Source: Eretmocerus hayati (lineage: Eukaryota > Arthropoda > Insecta > Hymenoptera > Aphelinidae). From it: 64,000 nucleotides of DNA. A model generated the notes under the pieces. The model was not told the origin of the DNA and ran no database searches. It saw only the letters and a list, made by a program, of their open reading frames with translations. Where the stretch lies: positions 101,352,976 to 101,416,975 of the forward strand of contig CM056742.1 in the NCBI GenBank assembly GCA_029851415.1, read 5' to 3'. This document shows, in pieces, positions 1-13,256 of this stretch; the stretch's first letter is position 1; each line of letters opens with the position of its first letter. Position numbers and translations under genes: made by a program.

Positions 1-1029
1 AAACCCGTAAGACTCGGATCTTGCGAGATACGTGGGGGAGTTAATACCCTTGTTTACCCGTCTGCCTGTTCTCTACCCGTGAAACCAGAATGAAGCCAAA
101 TCAAAGACAGGTGATTCCCCGTATCCACCCGTCTGCCCGTTCACAGCCCGTGTGACGCGAATTCTGCGAGATAGACGGGGGAGTGAATCCCCGTATCTAC
201 CCGTCTGCCCGTCCACGACCCGTAAGACTGTTATGAAGCCGAATCAAAGACGGATGATTGCCCGTATCTACCCGTCTGCCCGTTCACAACCCGTAAGACT
301 CGGATCTTGCGATATACGTAGGGGAGTTGATACCCTTGCCTACCCGTCTGCCCGTTCTCTACCCGTGAAACCAGTTTGGAGCCAAATCGAAGACATGGGA
401 TTGCCCCCGTCTGCCCGTCCCCGACCCGTAAGGTTGGGATGGAGCCGAAATCAAAGACGGGAGATTGCCCTATCTACCCGTCTGCCCGTCCAGGACCCGC
501 AAGATTGGGATGAAGCCGAATCAAAAACGGAAGATTGCCCGTATCTGCCCGTCTGCCCGTTCACAACCCGTGTGGCTCGTAGTTTGCGAGATAGGCGGGA
601 GAGTGAATCCCCGTGTCTACCCGTCTGCCCGTTCTCTACCCGTGAAACCACAATGAAACCAAATCGAAGGCAGGTGATTGCCCGTATCCACCCGTCTGCC
701 CGTTCACAGCCCGTGTGACTCGAATTTCGCGAGATACACGGGGGGGGGGGGTGAATCACCGTATCTACCCGTCTGCCCGTCCACGGCCCGTAAGATTGGG
801 ATGAAGCCGAATCAAAGACGGAAGATTGCCCGTATCTACCCGTCTCCCCGTTCACAACCCGTGTGGCTCGAATTTTGCGAGATAGGCGGGAGAGTAAATC
901 CCCGTGTCTACCCGTCTCCCCGTTCTCTACCCGTGAAACTAGAATGGAGCCAAATCAAAGACAGGTGATTACCCGTATCCACCCGTCTGCCCATTCACAG
1001 CCCGTGTGAATCGAATTTTGCGAGATAGG

Positions 1030-3443
1030 TGTGTGACAGAGTCCCCGTGTCTGTCCGGCTGCCCGTTCTCTACCCAAGAAACCAGAATGGAGCCAAATCA
1101 AAGACAGGTGGTTGTCCGTATTCACCCGTCTGCCCGTTCACAACCCGTGTGGCTCAATTCTGCGAGATAGGCGGGAGAGCTAATCCCCGTGTCTATGCGT
1201 CTGCCCGTTCATGATCCGTGAGACTGGAATCGAGCCGAATCAAAGACGGATGATTGCCCGTAACTACCCGTCTGCCCGTTCACAACCCGTAAGTCTCGGA
1301 TCTTGCGGGATACTTAGGGGAGTTAGTACCCGTGTCTACCCGTCTGCCCGTTCTCTACCCGTAATACCAGATTGAAGCCAAAATGAAGACAGGTGATTGC
1401 CCCTATCTACCCGTCTGCCCGTCCACGACACGTAGGACAGGGATGAAGGCGAATCGAAGGCGGAAGATCGCCCGTATCTACCCGTCTGCCCGTTCACAGC
1501 TCGTGTGACGCGAATTTTGCGAGATAGACGGGGGGTGAATCCCCGTGTCTACCCGTCTGCCCGTTCTCTACCCGTGAAACCAACATGAAGCCAAATCAAA
1601 CACAGGTGATTGCCCGTATCCACCTGTCTGCCCGGTCACAGCTCGTGTGACGCGAATTTTGCGAGATAGACGGGGGGTGAATCCCCGTGTCTACCCGTCT
1701 GCCCGTTCTCTACCCGTGAAACCAACATGAAGCCAAATCAAACACAGGTGATTGCCCGTATCCACCTGTCTGCCCGTTCACAGCTCGTGTGACGCGAATT
1801 TTGTGAGATAGACGGGGGGTGAATCCCCGTATCTACCCGTCTGCCCGTCCACGACCCGTAAGATTGGGATAAAGCCGAATCAAAGACGGAGATTGCCCGT
1901 ATCTACCCGTCTGCCCGTTCACAACCCGTAAGACTCGGACCTTGCGAGATACGTAGGGGTGTTAATATCCTTGTCTACCCGTCTGCCCGTTCTCTACCCT
2001 TGAAACCAGATTGGAGCCAAATCGGAGACAGGTGATCGCTCGTATCTAGCCGTCTGCCCGTTCACAGTCCGTGTTGCTTGAATTTCGCGAGATAGGCGGG
2101 GTAGTGGATCCTCGTGTCCGCCCGTCTGGCCGTTCGTGCTCCGTAAGACTGGAATGAAGCCAAATCAAAGACGGATGATTGCCCGTATCTACCCGTCTGC
2201 CCGTTTACAGCCCGTGTGAATCGAATTTCGCGAGATAGGTGTGTGACAGAGTCCCCGTGTCTGTCCGTCTGCCCGTTCTCTACCCGTGAAACCCGAATGG
2301 AGCCAAATCAAAGACAGGTGGTTGTCCGTATTCACCCGTCTGCCCGTTCACAACCCGTGTGGCTCAATTCTGCGAGATAGGCGGGAGAGCTAATCCCCGT
2401 GTCTATGCGTCTGCCAGTTCATGATCCGTGAGACTGGAATCGAGCCGAATCAAAGACGGATGATTGCCCGTAACTACCCGTCTGCCCGTCCACAACCCGT
2501 AAGTCTCGGATCTTGCGGGATACGTAGGGGAGTTAGTACCCGTGTCTACCCGTCTGCCCGTTCTCTACCCGTAATACCAGATTAAAGCCAAAATGAAGAC
2601 AGGTGATTGCCCCTATCTACCCGTCTGCCCGTCCACGACACGTAGGACAGGGATGAAGGCGAATCGAAGGCGGAAGATTGCCCGTATCTACCCGTCTGCC
2701 CGTTCACAGCTCGTGTGACGTGAATTTTGCGAGAAAGACGGGGGTCGAATCCCCGTGTCTACCCGTCTGCCCGTTCTCTACCCGTGAAACCAACATGAAG
2801 CCAAATCAAACACAGGTGATTGCCCGTATCCACCTGTCTGCCCGGTCACAGCTCGTGTGACGCGAATTTTGCGAGATAGACGGGGGGTGAATCCCCGTGT
2901 CTACCCGTCTGCCCTTTTCTACCCGTGAAACCAACATGAAGCCAAATCAAACACAGGTGATTGCCCGTATCCACCTGTCTGCCCGTTCACAGCTCGTGTG
3001 ACGCGAATTTTGCGAGATAGACGGGGGGTGAATCCCCGTATCTACCCGTCTGCCCGTCCACGACCCGTAAGATTGGGATAAAGCCGAATCAAAGACGGAG
3101 ATTGCCCGTATCTACCCGTCTGCCCGTTCACAACCCGTAAGACTCGGACCTTGCGAGATACGTAGGGGTGTTGATATCCTTGTCTACCCGTCTGCCCGTT
3201 CTCTACCCTTGAAACCAGATTGGAGCCAAATCGGAGACAGGTGATCGCTCGTATCTAGCCGTCTGCCCGTTCACAGTCCGTGTTGCTTGAATTTCGCGAG
3301 ATAGGCGGGGTAGTGGATCCTCGTGTCCGTCCGTCTGGCCGTTCGTGCTCCGTAAGACTGGAATAAAGCCAAATCAAAGACGGATGATTGCCCGTATCTA
3401 CCCGTTTACAGCCCGTGTGAATCGAATTTCGCGAGATAGGTGT
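1030..3443 (+). repeat. Pair of ~1.21-kb higher-order repeats
   Basis: The block starting at GTGTGACAGAGTCCCC near 1,030 recurs near 2,240 and is followed by the same succession of about 17 monomers at a shift of 1,210 bp. For example, AGGCGGGAGAGCTAATCCCC occurs in both. A third copy of the opening monomer follows near 3,442. This is a higher-order level above the 286-bp unit. Confidence 0.8.
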
Positions 3444-6400
3444 GTGACAGAGTCCCCGTGTCTGTCCGTCTGCCCGTTCTCTACCCGTGAAACCCGAATG
3501 GAGCCAAATCAAAGACAGGTGGGTGTCCGTATTCACCCGTCTGCCCGTTCACAACTCGTGTGGCTCAATTTTGCGAGATAGGCGGAAGAGTAAATCCCCT
3601 TGTCTACCCGTCTGCCCGTTCTCTACCCGTGAAACCACAATGAAACCAAATCGAAGGCAGGTGATTGCCCGTATCCACCCGTCTGCCCGTTCACAGCCCG
3701 TGTGACTCGAATTTCGCGAGATACACGGGGGGGGGGGGGTGAATTACCGTATCTACCCGTCTGCCCGTCCACGGCCCGTAAGATTGGGATGAAGCCGAAT
3801 CAAAGACGGAGATTGCCCGTATCTACCCGTCTGTCCGTTCAAAACCCGTAAGACTCGGATCTTGCGAGATACGTAGGGGAGTTGATACCCTTGTTTACCC
3901 GTCTGCCCGTTCTCTACCCGTGACACCAGAATGAAGCCAAATCAAAGACAGGTGATTCCCCGTATCCACCCGTCTGCCCGTTCACAGCCCGTGTGACGCG
4001 AATTTTGCGAGATAGACGGGGGAGTGAATATCCGTATCTACCCGTCTGCCCGGTCCACGACCCGTAAGACTGGGATGAAGCCGAATCAAAGACGGATGAT
4101 TGCCCGTATCTACCAGTCTGCCCGTTCACAACCCGTAAGACTCGGATCTTGCGAGATACGTAGGGGAGTTAATACCCTCGTCTACCCGTCTGCCCGTTCT
4201 CTACCCGTAATACCAGATTGAAGCCAAAATGAAGACAGGTGATTGCCCGTATCCACCCGTCTGCCCGTCCACGACCCGTGAGACTGGGATGAAGCCGAAT
4301 CAAAGACGGATGATTGACCGTATCTACCCGTCTGCCCGTTCACAGCCCGTTTGGCTCAAGTTTTGCGAGATAGGCGGGGGGAGTGAATCCCCGTGTCCAC
4401 CTGTCTTCCCGTTCGTGACCCGTACGACTGGAATGAAGCCGAATCGAGAACAGGTGATTGCCCGTATCCACCCGTCTGCCCGTCCACGACCCGTGAGACT
4501 GGGATGAAGCCGAATCAAAGACGGATGATTGACCGTATCTACCCGTCTGTCCGTTCAAAACCCGTAAGACTCGGATCTTGCGAGATACGTGGGGGAGTTA
4601 ATACCCTTGTTTACCCGTCTGCCCGTGCTCTACCCGTGAAACCAGAATGAAGCCAAATCAAAGACAGGTGATTCCCCGTATCCACCCGTCTGCCCGTTCA
4701 CAGCCCGTGTGACGCGAATTCTGCGAGATAGACGGGGGAGTGAATCCCCGTATCTACCCGTCTGCCCGTCCACGACCCGTAAGACTGTTATGAAGCCGAA
4801 TCAAAGACGGATGATTGCCCGTATCTACCCGTCTGCCCGTTCACAACCCGTAAGACTCGGATCTTGCGATATACGTAGGGGAGTTAATACCCTTGCCTAC
4901 CCGCCTGCCCGTTCTCTACCCGTGAAACCAGTCTGGAGCCAAATCGAAGACAGGGGATTGCCCCCGTCTGCCCGTCCCCGACCCGTAAGGTTGGGATGAA
5001 GCCGAAATCAAAGACGGGAGATTGCCCTATCTACCCGTCTGCCCGTCCAGGACCCGGAAGATTGGGATGAAGCCGAATCAAAAACGGAAGATTGCCCGTA
5101 TCTGCCCGTCTGCCCGTTCACAACCCGTGTGGCTCGTAGTTTGCGAGATAGGCGGGAGAGTGAATCCCCGTGTCTACCCGTCTCCCCGTTCTCTATCCGT
5201 GAAACTAGAATGGAGCCAAATCAAAGACAGGTGATTACCCGTATCCACCCGTCTGCCCATTCACAGCACGTGTGAATCGAATTTTGCGAGATAGGTGTGT
5301 GAAAGAGTCCCCGTGTCTGCCCGTCCACAGCCCGTAAGACTGGGATGAAGCCGAATCAAAGACGGATGATTGTCCGTATCTACCCGTCTGCCCGTCCACG
5401 ACCCGTAAGATTGGGATGAAGCCCAATCAAAGACGGAGATTGCCCGTATCTAGCCGTCTGCCCGTTCACAGTCCGTGTGGCTCGAATTTCGCGAGATAGG
5501 CGGGGGAGTGAATCCTCGTGTCCGCCCGTCTGGCCGTTCGTGACCCGTAAGACTGGAATGAAGCCAAATCAAAGACGGATGATCGCCCGTATCTACCCGT
5601 CTGCCAGTTCACAGCCCGTGTGAATCAAATTTCGCGAGATAAGTGTGTGACAGAGTCCCCGTGTCTGTCCGTCTGCCCGTTCTCTACCCGTAAAACCAGA
5701 ATGGAGCCTAATCAAAGACAGGTGGTTGTCCGTAATCACCCGTCTGCCCGTTTCCAACCCGTGTGGCTCAATTTTGCGAGATAGACGGGGGAGTGGATCC
5801 CCGTATCTACCCGTCTGACCGTCCACGGCCCTTAAGATTGGGATGAAGCCTAATCAAAGACGGAGATTGCCCGTATCTACCCGTCTGCCCGTTCAAAACC
5901 CGTAAGACTCGGATCTTTCGAGATACGTAGGGGAGTTGATACCCTTGTTTACCCGTCTGCCCGTTCTCTACCCGTGAAACCAGAATGAAGCCAAATCAAA
6001 GACAGGTGATTCCTCGTATCGACCCGTCTGCCCGTTCACAGCCCGTGTGACGCGAATTTTGCGAGATAGACGGGGGAGTGAATATCCGTATCTACCCGTC
6101 TGCCCGGTCCACGACCCGTAAGACTGGGATGAAGCCGAATCAAAGACGGATGATTGCCCGTATCTACCAGTCTGCCCGTTCACAACCCGTAAGACTCGGA
6201 TCTTGCTAGATACGTAGGGGAGTTAATATCCTCGTCTACCCGTCTGCCCGTTCTCTACCCGTTACACCAGATTGGAGCCAAATCGAAGACAGGTGATTGC
6301 CTCCGTCTGCCCGTCCACGACCCGTGAGATTGGGATGAGGCCGAAACAAAAACGGAAGATTGCCCGTATCTACCCGTCTCCCCGTTCACAACCCGTGTGG

Positions 6401-9400
6401 CTCGAATTTTGCGAGATAGGCGGGAGAGTGAATCCCCGTGTCTACCCGTCTCCCCGTTCTCTGACCCGTGAAACTAGAATGGAGCCAAATCAAAGACAGG
6501 TTATTACCCGTATCCACCCGTCGGCCCATTCACAGCCCGTGTGAATCGAATTTTGCGAGATAGGTGTGTGACAGAGTCCCCGTGTCTGTCCGTCTGCCCG
6601 TTCTCTACCCAAGAAACCAGAATGGAGCCAAATCAAAGACAGGTGATTGTCCGTATTCACCCGTCTGCCCGTTCACAACCCGTGTGGCTCAATTCTGCGA
6701 GATAGGCGGGAGAGTGAATCCCCGTGTCTATGCGTCTGCCCGTCCACGACCCGTGAGACTGGGATGAAGCCGAATCAAAGACGGATGATTGACCGTATCT
6801 ACCCGTCTGCCCGTTCAAAACCCGTAAGACTCGGATCTTGCGAGATACGTGGGTGATTTAATACCCTTGTTTACCCGTCTGCCCGTTCTCTACCCGTGAA
6901 ACCAGAATGAAGCCAAATCAAAGACAGGTGATTCCCCGTATCCACCCGTCTGCCCGTTCACAGCCCGTGTGACGCGAATTCTGCGAGATAGACGGGGGAG
7001 TGAATCCCCGTATCTACCCGTCTGCCCGTCCACGACCCGTAAGACTGTTATGAAGCCGAATCAAAGACGGATGATTGCCCGTATCTACCCGTCTGCCCGT
7101 TCACAACCCGTAAGACTCGGATCTTGCGATATACGTAGGGGAGTTAATACCCTTGCCTACCCGTCTGCCCGTTCTTTACCCGTGAAACCAGTTTGCAGCC
7201 AAATCGAAGACAGGGGATTGCCCCCGTCTGCCCGTCCCCGACCCGTAAGGTTGGGATGGAGCCGAAATCAAAGACGGGGGATTGCCCTATCTACCCGTCT
7301 GCCCGTCCAGGACCCGGAAGATTGGGATGAAGCCGAATAAAAACGGAAGATTGCCCGTATCTGCCCGTCTGCCCGTTCACAACCCGTGTGGCTCGTAGTT
7401 TGCGAGATAGGCGGGAGAGTGAATCCCCGTGTCTACCCGTCTGCCCGTTCTCTACCCGTGGAACCACAATGAAACCAAATCGAAGGCAGGTGATTGCCCG
7501 TATCCACCCGTCTGACCGTTCACAGCCCGTGTGACTCGAATTTCGCGAGATACACGGGGGGGGGGGTGAATCACCGTATCTACCCGTCTGCCCGTCCACG
7601 GCCCGTAAGATTGGGATGAAGCCGAATCAAAGACGGAAGATTGCCCGTATCTACCCGTCTCCCCGTTCACAACCCGTGTGGCTCGAATTTTGCGAGATAG
7701 GCGGGAGAGTGAATCCCCGTGTCTACCCGTCTCCCCGTTCTCTACCCGTGAAACTAGAATGGAGCCAAATCAAAGACAGGTGATTACCCGTATCCACCCA
7801 TCTGCCCATTCACAGCCCGTGTGAATCGAATTTTGCGAGATAGGTGTGTGACAGAGTCCCCGTGTCTGTCCGTCTGCCCGTTCTCTACCCAAGAAACCAG
7901 AATGGAGCCAAATCAAAGACAGGTGGTTGTCCGTATCCACCCGTCTGCCCGTTCACAACCCGTGTGGCTCAATTCTGCGAGATAGGCGGGAGAGTGAATC
8001 CCCGTGTCTATGCGTCTGCCCGTTCATGACCCGTGAGACTGGAATCGAGCCGAATCAAAGACGGATGATTGCCCGTAACTACCCGTCTGCCCGTTCACAA
8101 CCCGTAAGTCTCGGATCTTGCGGGATACGTAGGGGAGTTAGTACCCGTGTCTACCCGTCTGCCCGTTCTCTACCCGTAATACCAGATTGAAGCCAAAATG
8201 AAGACAGGTGATTGCCCCTATCTACCCGTCTGCCCGTCCACGACACGTAGGACAGGAATGAAGGCGAATCGAAGGCGGAAGATTGCCCGTATCTACCCGT
8301 CTGCCCGTTCACAGCTCGTGTGACGCAAATTTTGCGAGATAGACGGGGGGTGAATCCCCGTGTCTACCCGTCTGCCCGTACTCTACCCGTGAAACCAACA
8401 TGAAGCCAAATCAAACACAGGTGATTGCCCGTATCCACCTGTCTTCCCGTTCACAGCTCGTGTGACGCGAATTTTGCGAGATAGACGGAGGGTGAATCCC
8501 CGTGTCTACCCGTCTGCCCGTTCTCTACCCGTGAAACCAACATGAAGCCAAATCAAACACAGGTGATTGCCCGTATCCACCTGTCTGCCCGTCCACAGCT
8601 CGTGTGACGCGAATTTTGCGAGATAGACGGGGGGTGAATCCCCGTATCTACCCGTCTGCCCGTCCACGACCCGTAAGATTGGGATAAAGCCGAATCAAAG
8701 ACGGAGATTGCCCTATCTACCCGTCTGCCCGTCCAGGACCCGGAAGATTGGGATGAAGCCGAATCAAAAACGGAAGGTTGCCCGTATCTGCCCGTCTGCC
8801 CGTTCACAACCCGTGTGGCTCGTAGTTTGCGAGATAGGCGGGAGAGTGAATCCCCGTGTCCACCCGTCTGCCCGTTCTCTACCCGTGAAACCACAATGAA
8901 ACCAAATCGAAGGCAGGTGATTGCCCGTATCCACCCGTCTGCCCGTTCTTAGCCCGTGTGACTCGAATTTCGCGAGATACACGGGGGGGGGGGGGTGAAT
9001 TACCGTATCTACCCGTCTGCCCGTCCACGACCCGTAAGATTGGGATAAAGCCGAATCAAAGACGGAGATTGCCCTATCTACCCGTCTGCCCGTCCAGGAC
9101 CCGGAAGATTGGGATGAAGCCGAATCAAAAACGGAAGGTTGCCCGTATCTGCCCGTCTCCCCGTTCACAACCCGTGTGGCTCGAATTTTGCGAGATAGGC
9201 GGGAGAGTGAATCCCCGTGTCTACCCGTCTCCCCGTTCTCTGACCCGTGAAACTAGAATGGAGCCAAATCAAAGACAGGTTATTACCCGTATCCACCCGT
9301 CGGCCCATTCACAGCCCGTGTGAATCGAATTTTGCGAGATAGGTGTGTCAGAGTCCCCGTGTCTGTCCGTCTGCCCGTTCTCTACCCAAGAAACCAGAAT

Positions 9401-10445
9401 GGAGCCAAATCAAAGACAGGTGATTGTCCGTATTCACCCGTCTGCCCGTTCACAACCCGTGTGGCTCAATTCTGCGAGAGAGGCGGGAGAGTGAATCCCC
9501 GTGTCTATGCGTCTGCCCGTCCACGACCCGTGAGACTGGGATGAAGCCGAATCAAAGACGGATGATTGACCGTATCTACCCGTCTGCCCGTTCAAAACCC
9601 GTAAGACTCGGATCTTGCGTGATACGTGGGTGATTTAATACCCTTGTTTACCCGTCTGCCCGTTCTCTACCCGTGAAAACAGAATGAAGCCAAATCAAAG
9701 ACAGGTGATTCCCCGTATCCACCCGTCTGCCCGTTCACAGCCCGTGTGACGCGAATTCTGCGAGATAGACGGGGGAGTGAATCCCCGTATCTACCCGTCT
9801 GCCCGTCCACGACCCGTAAGACTGTTATGAAGCCGAATCAAAGACGGATGATTGCCCGTATCTACCCGTCTGCCCGTTCACAACCCGTAAGACTCGGATC
9901 TTGCGATATACGTAGGGGAGTTAATACCCTTGCCTACCCGTCTGCCCGTTCTTTACCCGTGAAACCAGTTTGCAGCCAAATCGAAGACAGGGGATTGCTC
10001 CCGTCTGCCCGTCCCCGACCCGTAAGGTTGGGATGGAGCCGAAATCAAAGACGGGAGATTGCCCTATCTACCCGTCTGCCCGTCCAGGACCCGGAAGATT
10101 GGGATGAAGCCGAATCAAAAACGGAAGATTGCCCGTATCTGCCCGTCTGCCCGTTCACAACGCGTGTGGCTCGTAGTTTGCGAGATAGGCGGGAGAGTGA
10201 ATCCCCGTGTCTACCCGTCTGCCCGTTCTCTACCCGTGGAACCACAATGAAACCAAATCGAAGGCAGGTGATTGCCCGTATCCACCCGTCTGCCCGTTCA
10301 CAGCCCGTGTGACTCGAATTTCGCGAGATACACGGGGGGGGGGGGTGAATCACCGTATCTACCCGTCTGCCCGTCCACGGCCCGTAAGATTGGGATGAAG
10401 CCGAATCAAAGACGGAAGATTGCCCGTATCTACCCGTCTCCCCGT

Positions 10446-13256
10446 TCACAACCCGTGTGGCTCAATTCTGCGAGATAGGCGGGAGAGTGAATCCCCGTGT
10501 CTATGCGTCTGCCCGTTCATGACCCGTGAGACTGGAATCGAGCCGAATCAAAGACGGATGATTGCCCGTAACTACCCGTCTGCCCGTTCACAACCCGTAA
10601 GTCTCGGATCTTGCGGGATACGTAGGGGAGTTAGTACCCGTGTCTACCCGTCTGCCCGTGCTCTACCCGTAATACCAGATTGAAGCCAAAATGAAGACAG
10701 GTGATTGCCCCTATCTACCCGTCTGCCCGTCCACGACACGTAGGACAGGGATGAAGGCGAATCGAAGGCGGAAGATTGCCCGTATCTACCCGTCTGACCG
10801 TTGACAGCTCGTGTGACGCGGATTTTGCGAGATAGACGGGGGCTGAATCCCCGTGTCTACCCGTCTGCCCGTTCTCTACCCGTGAAACCAACATGAAGCC
10901 AAATCAAACACAGGTGATTGCCCGTATCCACCTGTCTGCCCGTTCACAGCTCGTGTGACGCGAATTTTGCGAGATAGACGGGGGGTGAATCCCCGTGTCT
11001 ACCCGTCTGCCCGTTCTCTACCCGTGAAACCAACATGAAGCCAAATCAAACACAGGTGATTGCCCGTATCCACCTGTCTGCCCGTTCACAGCTCGTGTGA
11101 GGCGAATTTTGCGAGATAGACGGGAGGTGAATCCCCGTATCTACCCGTCTGCCCGTCCACGACCCGTAAGATTGGGATAAAGCCGAATCAAAGACGGAGA
11201 TTGCCCGTATCTACCCGTCTGCCCGTTCACAACCCGTAAGACTCGGACCTTGCGAGATACGTAGGGGTGTTGATATCCTTGTCTACCCGTCTGCCCGTTC
11301 TCTACCCGTGAAACCAGATTGGAGCCAAATCGGAGACAGCTGATCGCTCGTATCTAGCCGTCTGCCCGTTCACAGTCCGTGTTGCTAGAATTTCGCGAGA
11401 TAGGCGGGGTAGTGGATCCTCGTGTCCGCCCGTCTGGCCGTTCGTGCTCCGTAAGACTGGAATGAAGCCAAATCAAAGACGTATGATTGCCCGTATCTAC
11501 CCGTCTGCCCGTTTACAGCCCTTGTGAATCGAATTTCGCGAGATAGGTGTGTGACAGAGTCCCCGTGTCTGTCCGTCTGCCCGTTCTCTACCCGTGAAAC
11601 CCGAATGGAGCCAAATCAAAGACTGGTGGGTGTCCGTATTCACCCGTCTGCCCGTTCACAACTCGTGTGGCTCAATTTTGCGAGATAGGCGGAAGAGTAA
11701 ATCCCCTTGTCTACCCGTCTGCCCGTTCTCTACCCGTGAAACCAGATTGGAGCCAAATCGAAGACAGGTGATCGCACGTATCTACCCGTCTGCGCGTTCA
11801 CAGCCCGTAAGACTCGAATCTTGCGAGATACGTAGGGGAGTTAATGCTCTTGTCTACCCGTCTGCCCGTTCTCTACCCGTGAAACCAGATTGGAGCCAAA
11901 TCGAAGAAAGGTGATTTCCCCCGTCTGCCCGTCCACGACCCGTAAGATTGGGACGAAGCCCAATCAAAGACGGAAGATTGCCCTATCTACCCGTCTGCCC
12001 GTTCACAGCCCGTGTGGCTCAAGTTTTGCGAGATAGGCGGGGGAAAGAATCCCCGTGTCCACCTGTCTGCCCGTTCGTGACCCGTACGACTGGAATGAAG
12101 CCGAATCGAGAACAGGTGATTGCCCGTATCCACCCGTCTGCCCGTCCACGACCCGTGAGACTGGGATGAAGCCGAATCGAAGACGGATGATTGACCGTAT
12201 CTACCCGTCTGCCCGTTCAAAACCCGTAAGACTCGGATCTTGCGAGATACGTGGGGGAGTTAATACCCTTGTTTACCCGTCTGCCCGTTCTCTACCCGTG
12301 AAACCAGAATGAAGCCAAATCAAAGACAGGTGATTCCCCGTATCCACCCGTCTGCCCGTTCACAGCCCGTGTGACGCGAATTCTGCGAGATAGACGGGGG
12401 AGTGAATCCCCGTATCTACCCGTCTGCCCGTCCACGACCCGTAAGACTGTTATGAAGCCGAATCAAAGACGGATGATTGCCCGTATCTACCCGTCTGCCC
12501 GTTCACAACCCGTAAGACTCGGATCTTGCGATATACGTAGGGGAGTTAATACCCTTGCCTACCCGTCTGCCCGTTCTCTACCCGTGAAACCAGTCTGGAG
12601 CCAAATCGAAGACAGGGGATTGCCCCCGTCTGCCCGTCCCCGACCCGTAAGGTTGGGATGAAGCCGAAATCAAAGACGGGAAATTGCCCTATCTACCCGT
12701 CTGCCCGTCCAGGACCCGGAAGATTGTGATGAAGCCGAATCAAAAACGGAAGATTGCCCGTATCTGACCGTCTGCCCGTTCACAACCCGTGTGGCTCGTA
12801 GTTTGCGAGATAGGCGGGAGAGTGAATCCCCGTGTCTACCCGTCTGCCCGTTCTCTACCCGTGAAACCACAATGAAACCAAATCGAAGGCAGGTGATTGC
12901 CCGTATCCACCCGTCTGCCCGTTCACAGCCCGTGTGACTCGAATTTCGCGAGATACACGGGGGGGGGGGGGGGGGTGAATTACCGTATCTACCCGTCTGC
13001 CCGTCCACGGCCCGTAAGATTGGGATGAAGCCGAATCAAAGACGGAGATCGCCCGTATCTACCCGTCTGCCCGTTCAAAACCCGTAAGACTCGGATCTTG
13101 CGAGATACGTAGGGGAGTTGATACCCTTGTTTACCCGTCTGCCCGTTCTCTACCCGTGAAACCAGAATGAAGCCAAATCAAAGACAGGTGATTCCCCGTA
13201 TCCACCCGTCTGCCCGTTCACAGCTCGTGTGACGCGAATTTTGCGAGATAGACGGG
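10446..13256 (+). repeat. 2.8-kb satellite block, copy 1 of displaced duplication
   Basis: The order of monomer variants from about 10,446 to 13,256 is repeated almost base for base at 16,052-18,856, displaced by 5,606 bp. The displacement falls to 5,601 bp after a poly-G tract that has 17 G here and 12 G in the other copy. Boundaries were set by eye where the variants stop agreeing. Confidence 0.8.
12959..12975 (+). repeat. Poly-G tract of one satellite monomer subtype
   Basis: A B-type monomer subtype reading GATACAC-Gn-TGAAT has a homopolymer of variable length. This 17-G copy is the longest. Other copies lie at 740 (12 G), 3,727 (13), 7,556 (11), 8,983 (13), 10,334 (12), 15,159 (15), 18,565 (12), 24,591 (16) and 25,241 (11). 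Exact lengths may be affected by sequencing error in homopolymers. Confidence 0.85.

Noticed and set aside
152..10312. Many 60-190 codon frames in array A with peptides such as YPSARSQPV
   Set aside because: They occur on both strands, shift frame with 71/72-bp monomers, and lack any domain. They are by-products of the satellite.
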